DNA of 15,227 nt, taken from assembly GCA_902479835.1 (NCBI GenBank), contig CABSQC010000007.1, forward strand, positions 1 through 15,227, given 5' to 3'. How positions within the stretch are numbered: the first letter of the stretch is position 1; each line of letters starts with the position of its first letter. The notes under the pieces were generated by a model that saw nothing but the letters and a program-made list of their open reading frames with translations, was not told the origin of the DNA and searched no databases. Below are positions 1 through 7,253 of the stretch, piece after piece. This stretch comes from an uncultured Streptococcus sp. (lineage in GTDB: Bacteria; Bacillota; Bacilli; Lactobacillales; Streptococcaceae). Position numbers and translations under genes: made by a program.

Positions 1-1
1 G

Positions 2-1489
2 TCTCAATCGCAGTCAACATCGGCGGTTGGATCGGAGGAAGTGGTTTCTCAACTGATTTCCTTGTCACAATCTATTTCGATGAGTAAAAAGCTGTCAGAA
101 TCCGTTTCGTTGAGTCAGTCAGAGTCGTTGCTTCAGGAATCCGTATCGGCTAGCCAATCAGACTCGTTAGTACAAGAATCAGTATCTGTCAGTCAGTCAG
201 ACTCGCTGATTCAAGCATCAGTTTCCGCGAGTCAATCCGATTCGCTAGTTCAAGAGTCAGTTTCCGCCAGTCAATCTGAGTCCTTGATTCAAGCATCAGT
301 TTCCGAAAGTCAATCGCAATCTACTTCTGATGTCGAATCTAAGTCTCAAATTACAGAATCTATATCCTTTTCTCGTTCTGATTCAATGAGTCAGTCGGAA
401 TCGCAAGTATCGACTGATTTGCAATCAACATCATTGAGTCAATCAGAATCGTTAGTGCGAGAGTCTGTTTCAGCTAGTGAATCCGACTCGTTGGTTCAAG
501 CTTCGACTTCGGCGAGTCAGTCAGAATCACAAGTTCAAGTTTCGATCTCTGCAAGTCAATCCGAATCACAGGTTCGAGAATCAGTTTCCGCAAGTCAGTC
601 CGATTCGTTGATTCAAGAATCTGTTTCGGCCAGTCAATCAGACTCACTGGTTCAAGCCTCAGTCTCCGCCAGTCAATCAGAATCGCAATCAAAAGTAGCT
701 TCTGAATCAGCATCTAAGAGTGAGTCTGAAAAAGCCTCGAAATCTGTTTCAATGAGTCAATCCGAATCCTTGGTTCAAGCTTCGATTTTGGCAAGTCAAT
801 CAGACTCACTGGTACAAGCGTCGATTTCAGCGAGCCAGTCGGAGTCACAAGTTCAAGAGTCGATCTCAGCGAGCCGGTCAGAGTCACAAGTTCAAGAGTC
901 GATTTCTTCAAGTCAATCAGATTCGTTAGTCCAAGCTTCTGCCTCAACAAGCAAATCAGCTTCAACTTCTAATGTCGTAGCTGCATCGCAGGTTTCAGAG
1001 TCTGGATCGTTCTCTCGATCAGTTTCAGAGAGTCTATCTGCTTCACAATGGGCATCTCATTCAGAATCTCTAGCGTCAGCCTCGCTATCGAAGTCTGACT
1101 CCTATAGCCAATCAACTTTTTCTGCAAGTGAATCTACTTCAACGTCGATGCCAGTGTCTGAGTTCCCTTTGACGAGTGTCTCAGAATCTATGAGCGCATC
1201 ATCGACAGAGAGTCAATCCCTATCGCATGAAGCTTCTGAATGGATCAGTGTGTCTTATGCGTCAAGTTTCTCTGCTATGACCAGTTCTTCAGAGTCTGTC
1301 GTGTCTTCATCAAGCACCTCTCACTCAGAATCTCCATCAGATGCAAGCTCGCTAAATGCGACGCATTCTTCAGGACCTGTTCTTCCAGAGACAGGAGCCC
1401 ATCCTTCGAACAATATCTTTGCTATAGTAGCTTCCATTCTTCTGTCTGGATTAGCCCTTTTAGGAATTCGGAAAAAAGATGGCAAATAG
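2..1489 (+). CDS. Serine-rich repeat (SRR) adhesin, 3' part only, with LPXTG anchor
   Basis: The reading frame is open from the window edge to a TAG stop, giving 495 residues of the C-terminal part of a larger surface glycoprotein; the start, signal peptide and ligand-binding domain lie upstream. The first in-window GTG (position 41) lies in the repeat-type sequence and is not a real start. Serine dominates. Three arrays of a 13-residue unit, roughly SVSASQSDSLVQE, are followed from about position 938 by less regular Ser/Thr-rich sequence, then LPETG, a hydrophobic stretch and a short basic tail (RKKDGK). This is the layout of GspB, SrpA, Fap1 and PsrP family adhesins, which are glycosylated in the cytoplasm, exported by SecA2/SecY2 and anchored by sortase A. 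The gene lies directly upstream of that machinery, which supports the call. The Q, D/E, L and V/I content of the repeat differs from the simple SASTSAS type. The ligand cannot be told from this part. Confidence 0.95.
   Translation, partial: SQSQSTSAVGSEEVVSQLISLSQSISMSKKLSESVSLSQSESLLQESVSASQSDSLVQESVSVSQSDSLIQASVSASQSDSLVQESVSASQSESLIQASVSESQSQSTSDVESKSQITESISFSRSDSMSQSESQVSTDLQSTSLSQSESLVRESVSASESDSLVQASTSASQSESQVQVSISASQSESQVRESVSASQSDSLIQESVSASQSDSLVQASVSASQSESQSKVASESASKSESEKASKSVSMSQSESLVQASILASQSDSLVQASISASQSESQVQESISASRSESQVQESISSSQSDSLVQASASTSKSASTSNVVAASQVSESGSFSRSVSESLSASQWASHSESLASASLSKSDSYSQSTFSASESTSTSMPVSEFPLTSVSESMSASSTESQSLSHEASEWISVSYASSFSAMTSSSESVVSSSSTSHSESPSDASSLNATHSSGPVLPETGAHPSNNIFAIVASILLSGLALLGIRKKDGK
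101..295 (+). repeat. SRR array 1: five 39-bp (13-residue) units
   Basis: Five in-frame units start at 101, 140, 179, 218 and 257. Each follows S-x-S-x-S-Q-S-(D/E)-S-L-(L/V/I)-Q-(E/A). The fifth codon of each unit is AGT or AGC, while the other main serines are TCN. A degenerate unit (SVSESQSQSTSDV) follows at 296. Confidence 0.9.
425..658 (+). repeat. SRR array 2: six 39-bp (13-residue) units
   Basis: Units start at 425, 464, 503, 542, 581 and 620. They follow the array 1 consensus, with variants ending LVRE, QVQV and QVRE. The AGY serine is kept at unit position 5 in all six. A degenerate unit (SVSASQSESQSKV) follows at 659. Confidence 0.9.
743..937 (+). repeat. SRR array 3: five 39-bp (13-residue) units
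   Basis: Units start at 743, 782, 821, 860 and 899 and follow the same consensus, including AGY at unit position 5. One unit has Leu in place of Ser at position 3, and one has Arg in place of Gln at position 6. A degenerate unit (SASTSKSASTSNV) follows at 938. Confidence 0.9.
1382..1486 (+). other. LPETG cell-wall sorting signal
   Basis: The codons at 1382-1396 read LPETG. A hydrophobic stretch follows (IFAIVASILLSGLALLGI), and the protein ends RKKDGK. This is the standard three-part sortase A substrate: cleavage between T and G, a membrane-retention helix, and a positive tail. It shows that the adhesin is wall-anchored and that its 3' end is intact. Confidence 0.96.
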
Positions 1490-1495
1490 AACCTT

Positions 1496-1521
1496 AAAAG
1501 ACCGGAATGAACCGGTCTTTT
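1496..1521 (+). terminator. Rho-independent terminator after the SRR adhesin gene
   Basis: A perfect 10-bp stem pairs AAAAGACCGG with CCGGTCTTTT around a 6-nt loop. The run of T ends the 3' arm. It lies 7 bp after the adhesin stop and separates the adhesin transcript from gtf3. Confidence 0.9.
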
Positions 1522-1555
1522 ATTGATCTAGAATGTCTAAGAAGTTGTGAAATAT

Positions 1556-1563
1556 GTTATAAT
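1556..1563 (+). promoter_or_regulatory. Extended -10 promoter for gtf3
   Basis: TGTTATAAT (1555-1563) is a perfect extended -10 box (TGN-TATAAT). No convincing -35 lies 16-18 bp upstream, as expected for extended -10 promoters. It follows the adhesin terminator and precedes gtf3, leaving a 5' leader of about 100 nt. In the rest of the 1490-1674 gap I see only a 6-codon ATG ORF with poor spacing to any ribosome binding site. Confidence 0.7.
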
Positions 1564-1674
1564 GAATGAGGAAGTTTTCGTTGAAGAGTATGAAAAAGGT
1601 TGCTTTGTGAAAGCTCAGTTTGCCTTCATATCTTCAGGAAATATGGGATAAAAAAGAAGAGTTAGAGGAAAGAG

Positions 1675-2679
1675 ATGAAAATCCATTTTACAAATTTATT
1701 CGGGCAGTCTTCTCAGAGCGTGGCCCTGATGGCCCAAAACGATATCATTAATGTCGTTCGCGAGCTTGGTGTCAATGAATTAGGGATCTACTTTTATGAT
1801 CATAGCAATGAACCAGCTAGTGAATTGAACTCGCGAATGGATGGGATTTTAGCAGGCGTTGCTTTTGGGGATATCGTTTTCGTTCAATCGCCTTCTTGGA
1901 ATGGGATTGAGTGGGACCGCCGTTTGGTTGATAAGTTAAAACTCCTTCAAACCAAGTTGGTCATGTTTATCCACGATGTCCCACCGCTTATGTTTGAGAG
2001 TAATTATTACCTGATGCCCAACTATATCGACATGTACAATCAGAGTGATCTGGTCGTTGTTCCATCAGAACAGATGTACCATCGTCTAGTATCAGAAGGG
2101 CTTACAGTTAAAAAATATGTGGTACAAAAGTTGTGGGATTTGACCCACAGTTTGGAACTCTACACTCCACAATTTGAGAAAAAACTGATCTTCTCAGGTA
2201 ATCCTTCGCGTTTCCCTCATATCATCGATTGGAAATATGATACCCCCCTTCATGTCTATACCGAACCAGTTGAAGGAGTTGATTATTCCAAGGTCCATAT
2301 TGAAGGCTGGCGAACCAAGCAAGAGTTGCTTTTGGAGCTTTCTAAGGGTGGTTTTGGGCTGGTCTGGGGAAATTCAGAGAACCCCGAGGATGAGCGAGAT
2401 TACTACAAAGAAAATATTTCCTACAAACTATCGACTTATCTATCTGCAGGTCTTCCGGTAGTAGTGCCAGACTATTTGTCAAATGCAGACTATATTCGAG
2501 AAAAAGGGCTTGGCTTTGTAGCATCCAGTCTTGAAGAAGCCAATCGTTTGGTTCAAGACTGCACAGAGGAAACGTATGCCCAAATGGTCCAAAAGGCTCA
2601 CTATACTTCTTATTTGATTCGCAATGGCTATTTCACAAAGAAATTATTCGTCGATACCATCATGGCCTTGGGTGAATAA
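1675..2679 (+). CDS. gtf3: Gtf3/Nss glucosyltransferase of SRR adhesin glycosylation
   Basis: The 334-residue protein begins MKIHFTNLFGQSS and matches the Gtf3 (formerly Nss, nucleotide sugar synthetase-like) family of SRR loci. In S. parasanguinis and S. gordonii relatives, Gtf3 transfers glucose from UDP-glucose onto the GlcNAc first added to the adhesin by GtfA/GtfB. The fold is GT-B-like. The C-terminal half carries a glycine-rich loop (GGFGLVWG, residues 225-232) and a nucleotide-sugar-side segment (YKLSTYLSAGLPVVV, 250-264). No signal peptide or membrane segment is seen, so it should act in the cytoplasm. The start follows a purine-rich ribosome binding site (AGAGGAAAGAG). It is bounded by terminators on both sides and so forms its own transcription unit. 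The exact sugar added here is inferred from the family. Confidence 0.92.
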   Translation: MKIHFTNLFGQSSQSVALMAQNDIINVVRELGVNELGIYFYDHSNEPASELNSRMDGILAGVAFGDIVFVQSPSWNGIEWDRRLVDKLKLLQTKLVMFIHDVPPLMFESNYYLMPNYIDMYNQSDLVVVPSEQMYHRLVSEGLTVKKYVVQKLWDLTHSLELYTPQFEKKLIFSGNPSRFPHIIDWKYDTPLHVYTEPVEGVDYSKVHIEGWRTKQELLLELSKGGFGLVWGNSENPEDERDYYKENISYKLSTYLSAGLPVVVPDYLSNADYIREKGLGFVASSLEEANRLVQDCTEETYAQMVQKAHYTSYLIRNGYFTKKLFVDTIMALGE

Positions 2680-2691
2680 CATTCAATGAAC

Positions 2692-2723
2692 AATCCTTTA
2701 GATAAACATCTGAAGGATTTTTT
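2692..2723 (+). terminator. Rho-independent terminator after gtf3
   Basis: A 12-bp stem (AATCCTTTAGAT with ATCTGAAGGATT, one G-U pair) closes on an AAAC tetraloop and runs into six T. It begins 12 bp after the gtf3 stop. This strong terminator means the secretion operon downstream needs its own promoter. Confidence 0.93.
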
Positions 2724-2782
2724 GTTGAATACAGTACCAAATGGGGAATTTGAAATATTATCAAATATTAGTGACAAATGAG

Positions 2783-2811
2783 TTTGGAAAAGTCGCAAAT
2801 TATGGTAAAAT
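2783..2811 (+). promoter_or_regulatory. Promoter of the secY2-asp5 operon
   Basis: TTTGGA (2783-2788) and TAAAAT (2806-2811) are 17 bp apart. The -10 carries the TG extension (TGGTAAAAT). It is the best match between the gtf3 terminator and secY2. Transcription would start near 2818, leaving a leader of about 80 nt. The rest of the 2680-2900 gap is AT-rich with no other clear site except the short ORF listed separately. Confidence 0.65.
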
Positions 2812-2875
2812 AAGTTGAGATAAAATGCTCTAAAGGCACATATTAAAAGGCTATTCCCCAGGTGGAAGAGTCAAA

Positions 2876-2917
2876 ATGAGTAAGAGAAAGTTTAAAAGAA
2901 ATGTTAAAACGATCTGA
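2876..2917 (+). CDS. Possible 13-codon basic leader ORF overlapping the secY2 start
   Basis: ATG at 2876 opens MSKRKFKRNVKTI and ends at TGA 2915-2917, overlapping secY2 by 17 bp in another frame. A good ribosome binding site (AGGTGGAAGAG, 2860-2870) lies 5-10 nt before this ATG. By contrast, secY2's own ATG at 2901 is preceded only by a weak AAAAGAA. The simplest inference is that ribosomes load at the small ORF and pass to secY2 by coupling. Alternatives are that the ribosome binding site acts on secY2 at long range, or that the ORF is chance. No known family is recognised. Confidence 0.35.
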   Translation: MSKRKFKRNVKTI

Positions 2918-4118
2918 AGTAGGAAAGAGATTTTGTTGGACGATATTTTTCGTCTTTATTTATGTTTTGGGAAGTAAAATTTCCCTGCCTTTTGTTGACT
3001 TATCAAAGGCCTTGAGACTCAATGAGGGAACGACAACGGGCTTGCAGCTCTCAAGCGCTGTGATGGGGGGAAACCTCCGCGGAATGTCGATCTTTTCGAT
3101 CGGTCTATCCCCATGGATGTCTTCCATGATTTTGTGGCGGATGTTTACCGTTTCAAAACGATTTAACCTCGAAAAAACCAGCACGGAGATAGTGGAGCGA
3201 CGAAAGATGTACGTGACCTTAGCGCTCGCCATCGTCCAGTCTTTGGCAGTGGCCATGTATCTCCCCTTGAAGACAGGGTTGAATCCCGGACTTGTCATTG
3301 CGGTCAATACCATGATTATGGTAGCCGGAGCCTTCTTTTTAGTTTGGCTCTCCGATCTAAATGCCGCTTTGGGGCTTGGAAGTTCTGTTGTGATCATGAT
3401 GGCTGGGATGGTTATGTACCTGCCAGAAGACGTGATGCAGACCCTTTCAAATGTCAATAATATCCCAGAAATCGCTTATGTTCTGGGCGTGATTTTCATC
3501 TTGATTTTTGTCTATGTGGCAGTCTTGGTGGAATATTCCAAGTACCAGATTCCTGTCAATAAATTAGGGATCCACAACAACTTGAAAAGTTATACTTTTT
3601 TGGATATCAAGCTCAACCCTGCAGGAGGGATGCCCTTCATGTATGCCATGACCTTGGTGTCCATTCCTCAGTATGCTATGCTCTTGATCTTGTCAATGGA
3701 TTCCAATGCCAAGTGGGCTGCTCGTTTAGCCAAACACTTGGTGATGGGAGATCCGATTTGGATCCTTCTTTACATTCTGATGATCGCCCTTCTCTCTTTT
3801 GCTTTTGCCTTTGTCAATGTGAACGGAGAAGAAATTGCAGATAAGATGATGAAGGCTTCCGAGTATATCGATCATGTCTATCCTGGAGCAGATACACGTC
3901 GCTATATCAATAAAATTGTGCTACGCTTGACGGTTTTTGGGACCTTGTATCTGATCCTCTTCACGGCGCTTCCTTTTTCTCTCTTGTTATGGGATAAAGA
4001 TCTCTTGCGCTTGACCATGATTCCAGGAACCTTCCTCATGTTTGTCGGGATGATTTACAATATCCGAGAAGAAATTCGTGCCCTTCGTGTGAATCAACGT
4101 TATACAAGAATATTCTAG
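2901..4118 (+). CDS. secY2: Accessory Sec translocase channel SecY2
   Basis: The 405-residue integral membrane protein belongs to the SecY2 branch. It is shorter and more diverged than the housekeeping SecY (about 430-440). About ten hydrophobic segments can be picked out, near residues 11-31, 62-83, 103-121, 129-152, 159-175, 190-210, 245-267, 287-307, 347-368 and 374-391. It forms the pore for the glycosylated SRR adhesin, working with SecA2, Asp4 and Asp5. The first predicted helix begins right after the short basic N-terminus MLKRSEVGKRF, which supports the ATG at 2901. It is the first main gene of the operon and lies 8 bp before asp1. Its own ribosome binding site is weak; see the leader ORF. 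Confidence 0.96.
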   Translation: MLKRSEVGKRFCWTIFFVFIYVLGSKISLPFVDLSKALRLNEGTTTGLQLSSAVMGGNLRGMSIFSIGLSPWMSSMILWRMFTVSKRFNLEKTSTEIVERRKMYVTLALAIVQSLAVAMYLPLKTGLNPGLVIAVNTMIMVAGAFFLVWLSDLNAALGLGSSVVIMMAGMVMYLPEDVMQTLSNVNNIPEIAYVLGVIFILIFVYVAVLVEYSKYQIPVNKLGIHNNLKSYTFLDIKLNPAGGMPFMYAMTLVSIPQYAMLLILSMDSNAKWAARLAKHLVMGDPIWILLYILMIALLSFAFAFVNVNGEEIADKMMKASEYIDHVYPGADTRRYINKIVLRLTVFGTLYLILFTALPFSLLLWDKDLLRLTMIPGTFLMFVGMIYNIREEIRALRVNQRYTRIF

Positions 4119-4126
4119 GAGTAACC

Positions 4127-5716
4127 ATGTATTATTTTGTACCAGCCTGGTATGGAACGGAACGCATCTGGCAGCAAACAGCTACCCCTTGGTACTGGAT
4201 GCGAGAGTCTATTGAATTTGACGATACCATTAATCAAGTTCGTATTTTTCAAGAAGCAGAAATGGATCGGATCTTATTGTTGCCTCAATATAGTCCGCAA
4301 CTGCGCTATTTTTTGCACCGCCAAGATTTGTTAGAGACAGATGTCCTTTCGATTTTTGATAAGATCCAACAGGTTCCGTCTGATTTGGCTATGCGCCCAG
4401 TTCAGCTTCAGGACATCGAATGGCCGAGTGAGACCACTTTTTCCTATACTCCCTTTTTGGTAATGGCATTTCGTAAGGGCCACCACCTAGCGAAAATTGA
4501 TATGGGAGTGGATGGAAACCTTCTCTCTTTAACCCGTTATAAGAATGACGAGATCAGCTACATCGAGTACTTAGATGATCGTGGCTTTATCTCTAGTAGA
4601 ATCTACTACAATGAGGGAAAACCCTATTTCCAAGAGTATCTGAGTTTTGATGGGCAATGGGTTTTGAGAGAGATGTTGATCGAAGAGAACCACTCTGTCA
4701 TGGTCAATGAAGCTTTCTTTCATGCCTTCAAAAAAGAAAGCTATGCCAATATGGGAGACGTTGTCGCTGAAAAAATGAAGGAACAGCTAGCAACCTTGGT
4801 TCCAGGACGAGATCAGTTGGTTTTGGCAGCTCATCCAGCGAATTTGGCTTTTTTACAAGATACAGCAAGTAGTGTCAAGAAAGTCTTGTCTTTCTATGGG
4901 GATCGCCAGCCCTTGTCTGCCGAAAACTTTGCCCTCTATTTTGATATGATTGATGCCCAGCTCTTGATCACAGATAGTGAAAAAACCAAAGAAGCGATTG
5001 GGGTCTTTTCTCCTAGCTTAGCTCAAAAGACACACCGGATTACCTCTTTTGACTCCCGCCTCCGTTTGGGCTCTAGTCAGGAACGCAAGGAATCAAAGAT
5101 TTACTTTTATGTCAATGAAGCTGAGCTTCCAAGTAAGAGCCAGCTCAAGAAGGTTCTGGAGGTCTTGGCACAACATCCTTTATTTGAAGTTGTTTTTGCA
5201 TTTTACAATGGATCGCCGGAGCGTGTTAAGGAATTAGAAGGGCAACTCGAGGAATTGATCGCTAGCGAGCAGGACTTGCATCTGGTTCAATCACCAGCCC
5301 AAATAGAAGGACTTGGGGAAAACCAGATTATCGATGAAGAGTCCGTACAAGACGCACCGGACTACCGCTTTGTAGTAAAGAATTTTTCAAATGAAAATGA
5401 CATTATTCAAGAGTTGGAGAAAACACGCTTGATCGTAGATTTAAGCGAGGAACCCAACCTCTATACGCAGATTGCAGGGATCTCTGCTGGGATTCCTCAG
5501 GTCAACCGCGTCCAGACAGAATATGTCGATCATTTGAAAAACGGTTATGTCTTATCAAAGGGAGACAAGGAATTAGGAAAGGCAATCACGCACTTCTTAT
5601 TGGAATTGAAGCCTTGGAACGAAGCCTTGGTCTACTCGATCGAAAAAATTCAAGAATACACCGGTCAACGCTTGATCGAGAAATGGGAAGGATGGATGAA
5701 AGAACGTCATGGATAA
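4127..5716 (+). CDS. asp1: Accessory Sec system protein Asp1
   Basis: The 529-residue protein begins MYYFVPAWYGTERIW, typical of Asp1 (Gap1 in S. parasanguinis). Asp1 has a GT-B-like, glycosyltransferase-derived fold but is not known to transfer sugar. It binds Asp2 and Asp3, and the complex escorts the glycosylated adhesin to SecA2/SecY2. No signal peptide or membrane helix is visible, so it should be cytosolic and membrane-associated through its partners. The ribosome binding site AGGAG overlaps the secY2 stop codon. Its 3' end overlaps asp2 by 8 bp, which suggests coupled translation of complex members. The length matches the family. Confidence 0.95.
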   Translation: MYYFVPAWYGTERIWQQTATPWYWMRESIEFDDTINQVRIFQEAEMDRILLLPQYSPQLRYFLHRQDLLETDVLSIFDKIQQVPSDLAMRPVQLQDIEWPSETTFSYTPFLVMAFRKGHHLAKIDMGVDGNLLSLTRYKNDEISYIEYLDDRGFISSRIYYNEGKPYFQEYLSFDGQWVLREMLIEENHSVMVNEAFFHAFKKESYANMGDVVAEKMKEQLATLVPGRDQLVLAAHPANLAFLQDTASSVKKVLSFYGDRQPLSAENFALYFDMIDAQLLITDSEKTKEAIGVFSPSLAQKTHRITSFDSRLRLGSSQERKESKIYFYVNEAELPSKSQLKKVLEVLAQHPLFEVVFAFYNGSPERVKELEGQLEELIASEQDLHLVQSPAQIEGLGENQIIDEESVQDAPDYRFVVKNFSNENDIIQELEKTRLIVDLSEEPNLYTQIAGISAGIPQVNRVQTEYVDHLKNGYVLSKGDKELGKAITHFLLELKPWNEALVYSIEKIQEYTGQRLIEKWEGWMKERHG

Positions 5717-7253
5717 AAAATTACAAATACCCCATATTCTCCAAATCGGCTCAAGCAGTTGGCGAGATCAGGTGGAGCTTCCTGCTGGATTAGGCTGGCA
5801 CTTTTTTCAAGCTACCACTCTTCCATCGCTCAAAGAGTATATGGAAGAAGAGGAAATCTCCAAATTCAAAGCCTTGATTCTGGAAAAGCCAGAAGATTTA
5901 TTAGCTTTAGGAGAAGACCTGGCTTATTTCCAGCCTTATACTGTTTTTTATGATAAAAGCTATGAACTAGAGGCGCCTTCTGAAGAATTGGCCCACCTCT
6001 TAAGGCTCAAGCAAGCAAGACCCTGGGATTTCTCAAACAAGCATCAATTTCTCTATGTCTTAGACCGCTTTTTATACGACAATCAATATGGAGATGCCTT
6101 TACAGTTCGTGACCTGCGGGTGAGACCGGATTTTGCTGGCCAGCAAACGGTGCTGGGGCAACATTTTCTGAAGCTGGATGGCCCATACGGTGAAGAGTTT
6201 ACACCGATTGCTCAGTGGGTCTACAACTACGTGTATGATGCTAGCCGTCCCATCAATTTTTGGTTGGAATATGAAAAAGATCCAAGTTGTCAGTTGCAAT
6301 TGCGGATTCAATTTTACCGCTTTGGTGCACTGGGAGAGTGGGTCAAAGATGCAGTCTTTTCAGAAGAAGAGATGGCACAACCACTAGAATTGGATGGAGC
6401 AGAACCTTATTACCTAGCCTTTTCGCTGGAAGCAAAAGGAGAAGGGACGCTTACGATCGGAGCCTTACATAAGCGCTTGTCACATGGTCCTTTAGGAGAG
6501 ATGACCGTAGGAGCTAAGACGCTACGGGACCACAAACGTCAAGAAATTTTTGCTTATTTCCATCCTGGTGATATGAAGCCACCTTTAAACATTTACTTTT
6601 CTGGGTATCGCCCGGCCGAAGGTTTTGAAGGGTTTGGGATGATGCGTGCGATGGGGAGTCCCTTTATTCTCTTTTCTGACCCAAGACTGGAAGGTGGATC
6701 CTTCTATATGGGCTCAGAAGAATTGGAAAATCAAATCACTGCCTTTATTGATCAGCACTTGGACTTGCTCGGCTTTGAGCCAAAAGATATGAATTTCTCA
6801 GGCTTGTCCATGGGGACCTTTGGTGCCCTTTACTATGGGGCTCTTTATTCTCCTCATGCGATCTTGGTCGGAAAACCTATTGTCAACCTGGGGGATGTCG
6901 CTGCCAACCTGAAATTTAAACGCCCAGATGAGTTTGGAACATCCCTAGATATGATGCAGTTGATCATTGGTCAAGTGTCGCAAGAAGGGATCGGTCAGCT
7001 CAATCAACGATTCTGGGACCGGTTTGACCAGGCAGATTTCAAGGATACGATTTTAGCCCTTGCCTATATGAGGGATGATGACTACGACCAGCAGGCTTAT
7101 CCAGATATTTTAGAGGCCTTGTATGAATTGCCGGTTCGTATTATCAGTACTAGTCGTGCCGGTCGACACAACGATGCGAGTGGTCCGATCATTGAGTGGT
7201 TTGTGACCCAATACAAAGAAATCATGGAAAGAGACTTTGGAAGAAACCAATGA
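5709..7253 (+). CDS. asp2: Accessory Sec protein Asp2, glycan O-acetyltransferase
   Basis: The 514-residue Asp2 (Gap2) has two roles in relatives: as part of the Asp1-3 complex needed for export, and as an acetyltransferase that O-acetylates GlcNAc on the SRR adhesin. The C-terminal half is an alpha/beta-hydrolase domain. The nucleophile motif G-L-S-M-G lies at 365-369 with Ser367, and the likely catalytic His487 is in GRHNDASG. The acidic triad member is probably one of D456-D458 in MRDDDYD. The 120-residue Ser-His spacing matches what I recall for S. gordonii Asp2. The ATG overlaps asp1 by 8 bp, and the stop overlaps the asp3 start as ATGA. Both catalytic residues are present, so activity is expected. 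Confidence 0.95.
   Translation: MDKKLQIPHILQIGSSSWRDQVELPAGLGWHFFQATTLPSLKEYMEEEEISKFKALILEKPEDLLALGEDLAYFQPYTVFYDKSYELEAPSEELAHLLRLKQARPWDFSNKHQFLYVLDRFLYDNQYGDAFTVRDLRVRPDFAGQQTVLGQHFLKLDGPYGEEFTPIAQWVYNYVYDASRPINFWLEYEKDPSCQLQLRIQFYRFGALGEWVKDAVFSEEEMAQPLELDGAEPYYLAFSLEAKGEGTLTIGALHKRLSHGPLGEMTVGAKTLRDHKRQEIFAYFHPGDMKPPLNIYFSGYRPAEGFEGFGMMRAMGSPFILFSDPRLEGGSFYMGSEELENQITAFIDQHLDLLGFEPKDMNFSGLSMGTFGALYYGALYSPHAILVGKPIVNLGDVAANLKFKRPDEFGTSLDMMQLIIGQVSQEGIGQLNQRFWDRFDQADFKDTILALAYMRDDDYDQQAYPDILEALYELPVRIISTSRAGRHNDASGPIIEWFVTQYKEIMERDFGRNQ

Noticed and set aside
101-937. Regular 39-bp repeats that might be taken for a CRISPR array
   Set aside because: Units abut with no unique spacers, keep one open frame, vary at third codon positions and encode a 13-residue serine repeat.
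474-965. Two minus-strand ORFs inside the SRR region
   Set aside because: They are antisense shadows of repetitive serine codons with Leu/Thr/Ser-rich low-complexity translation and no ribosome binding site.
1240-1497. 85-codon plus-strand ORF overlapping the adhesin C-terminus
   Set aside because: It reads another frame through the sorting-signal region, resembles no family, and the adhesin frame is clearly the coding one.
1590-1610. 6-codon ORF (MKKVAL) in the gtf3 leader
   Set aside because: The purine-rich stretch is too close to its ATG and the ORF does not reach gtf3; too short to support.
2960-3457. 165-codon minus-strand ORF opposite secY2
   Set aside because: Fully within secY2, with no recognisable domain, promoter or ribosome binding site; a shadow ORF.
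7196-7249. N-terminal extension of asp3
   Set aside because: It would overlap asp2 by 58 bp; ATG 7250 overlapping the asp2 stop gives the family length.
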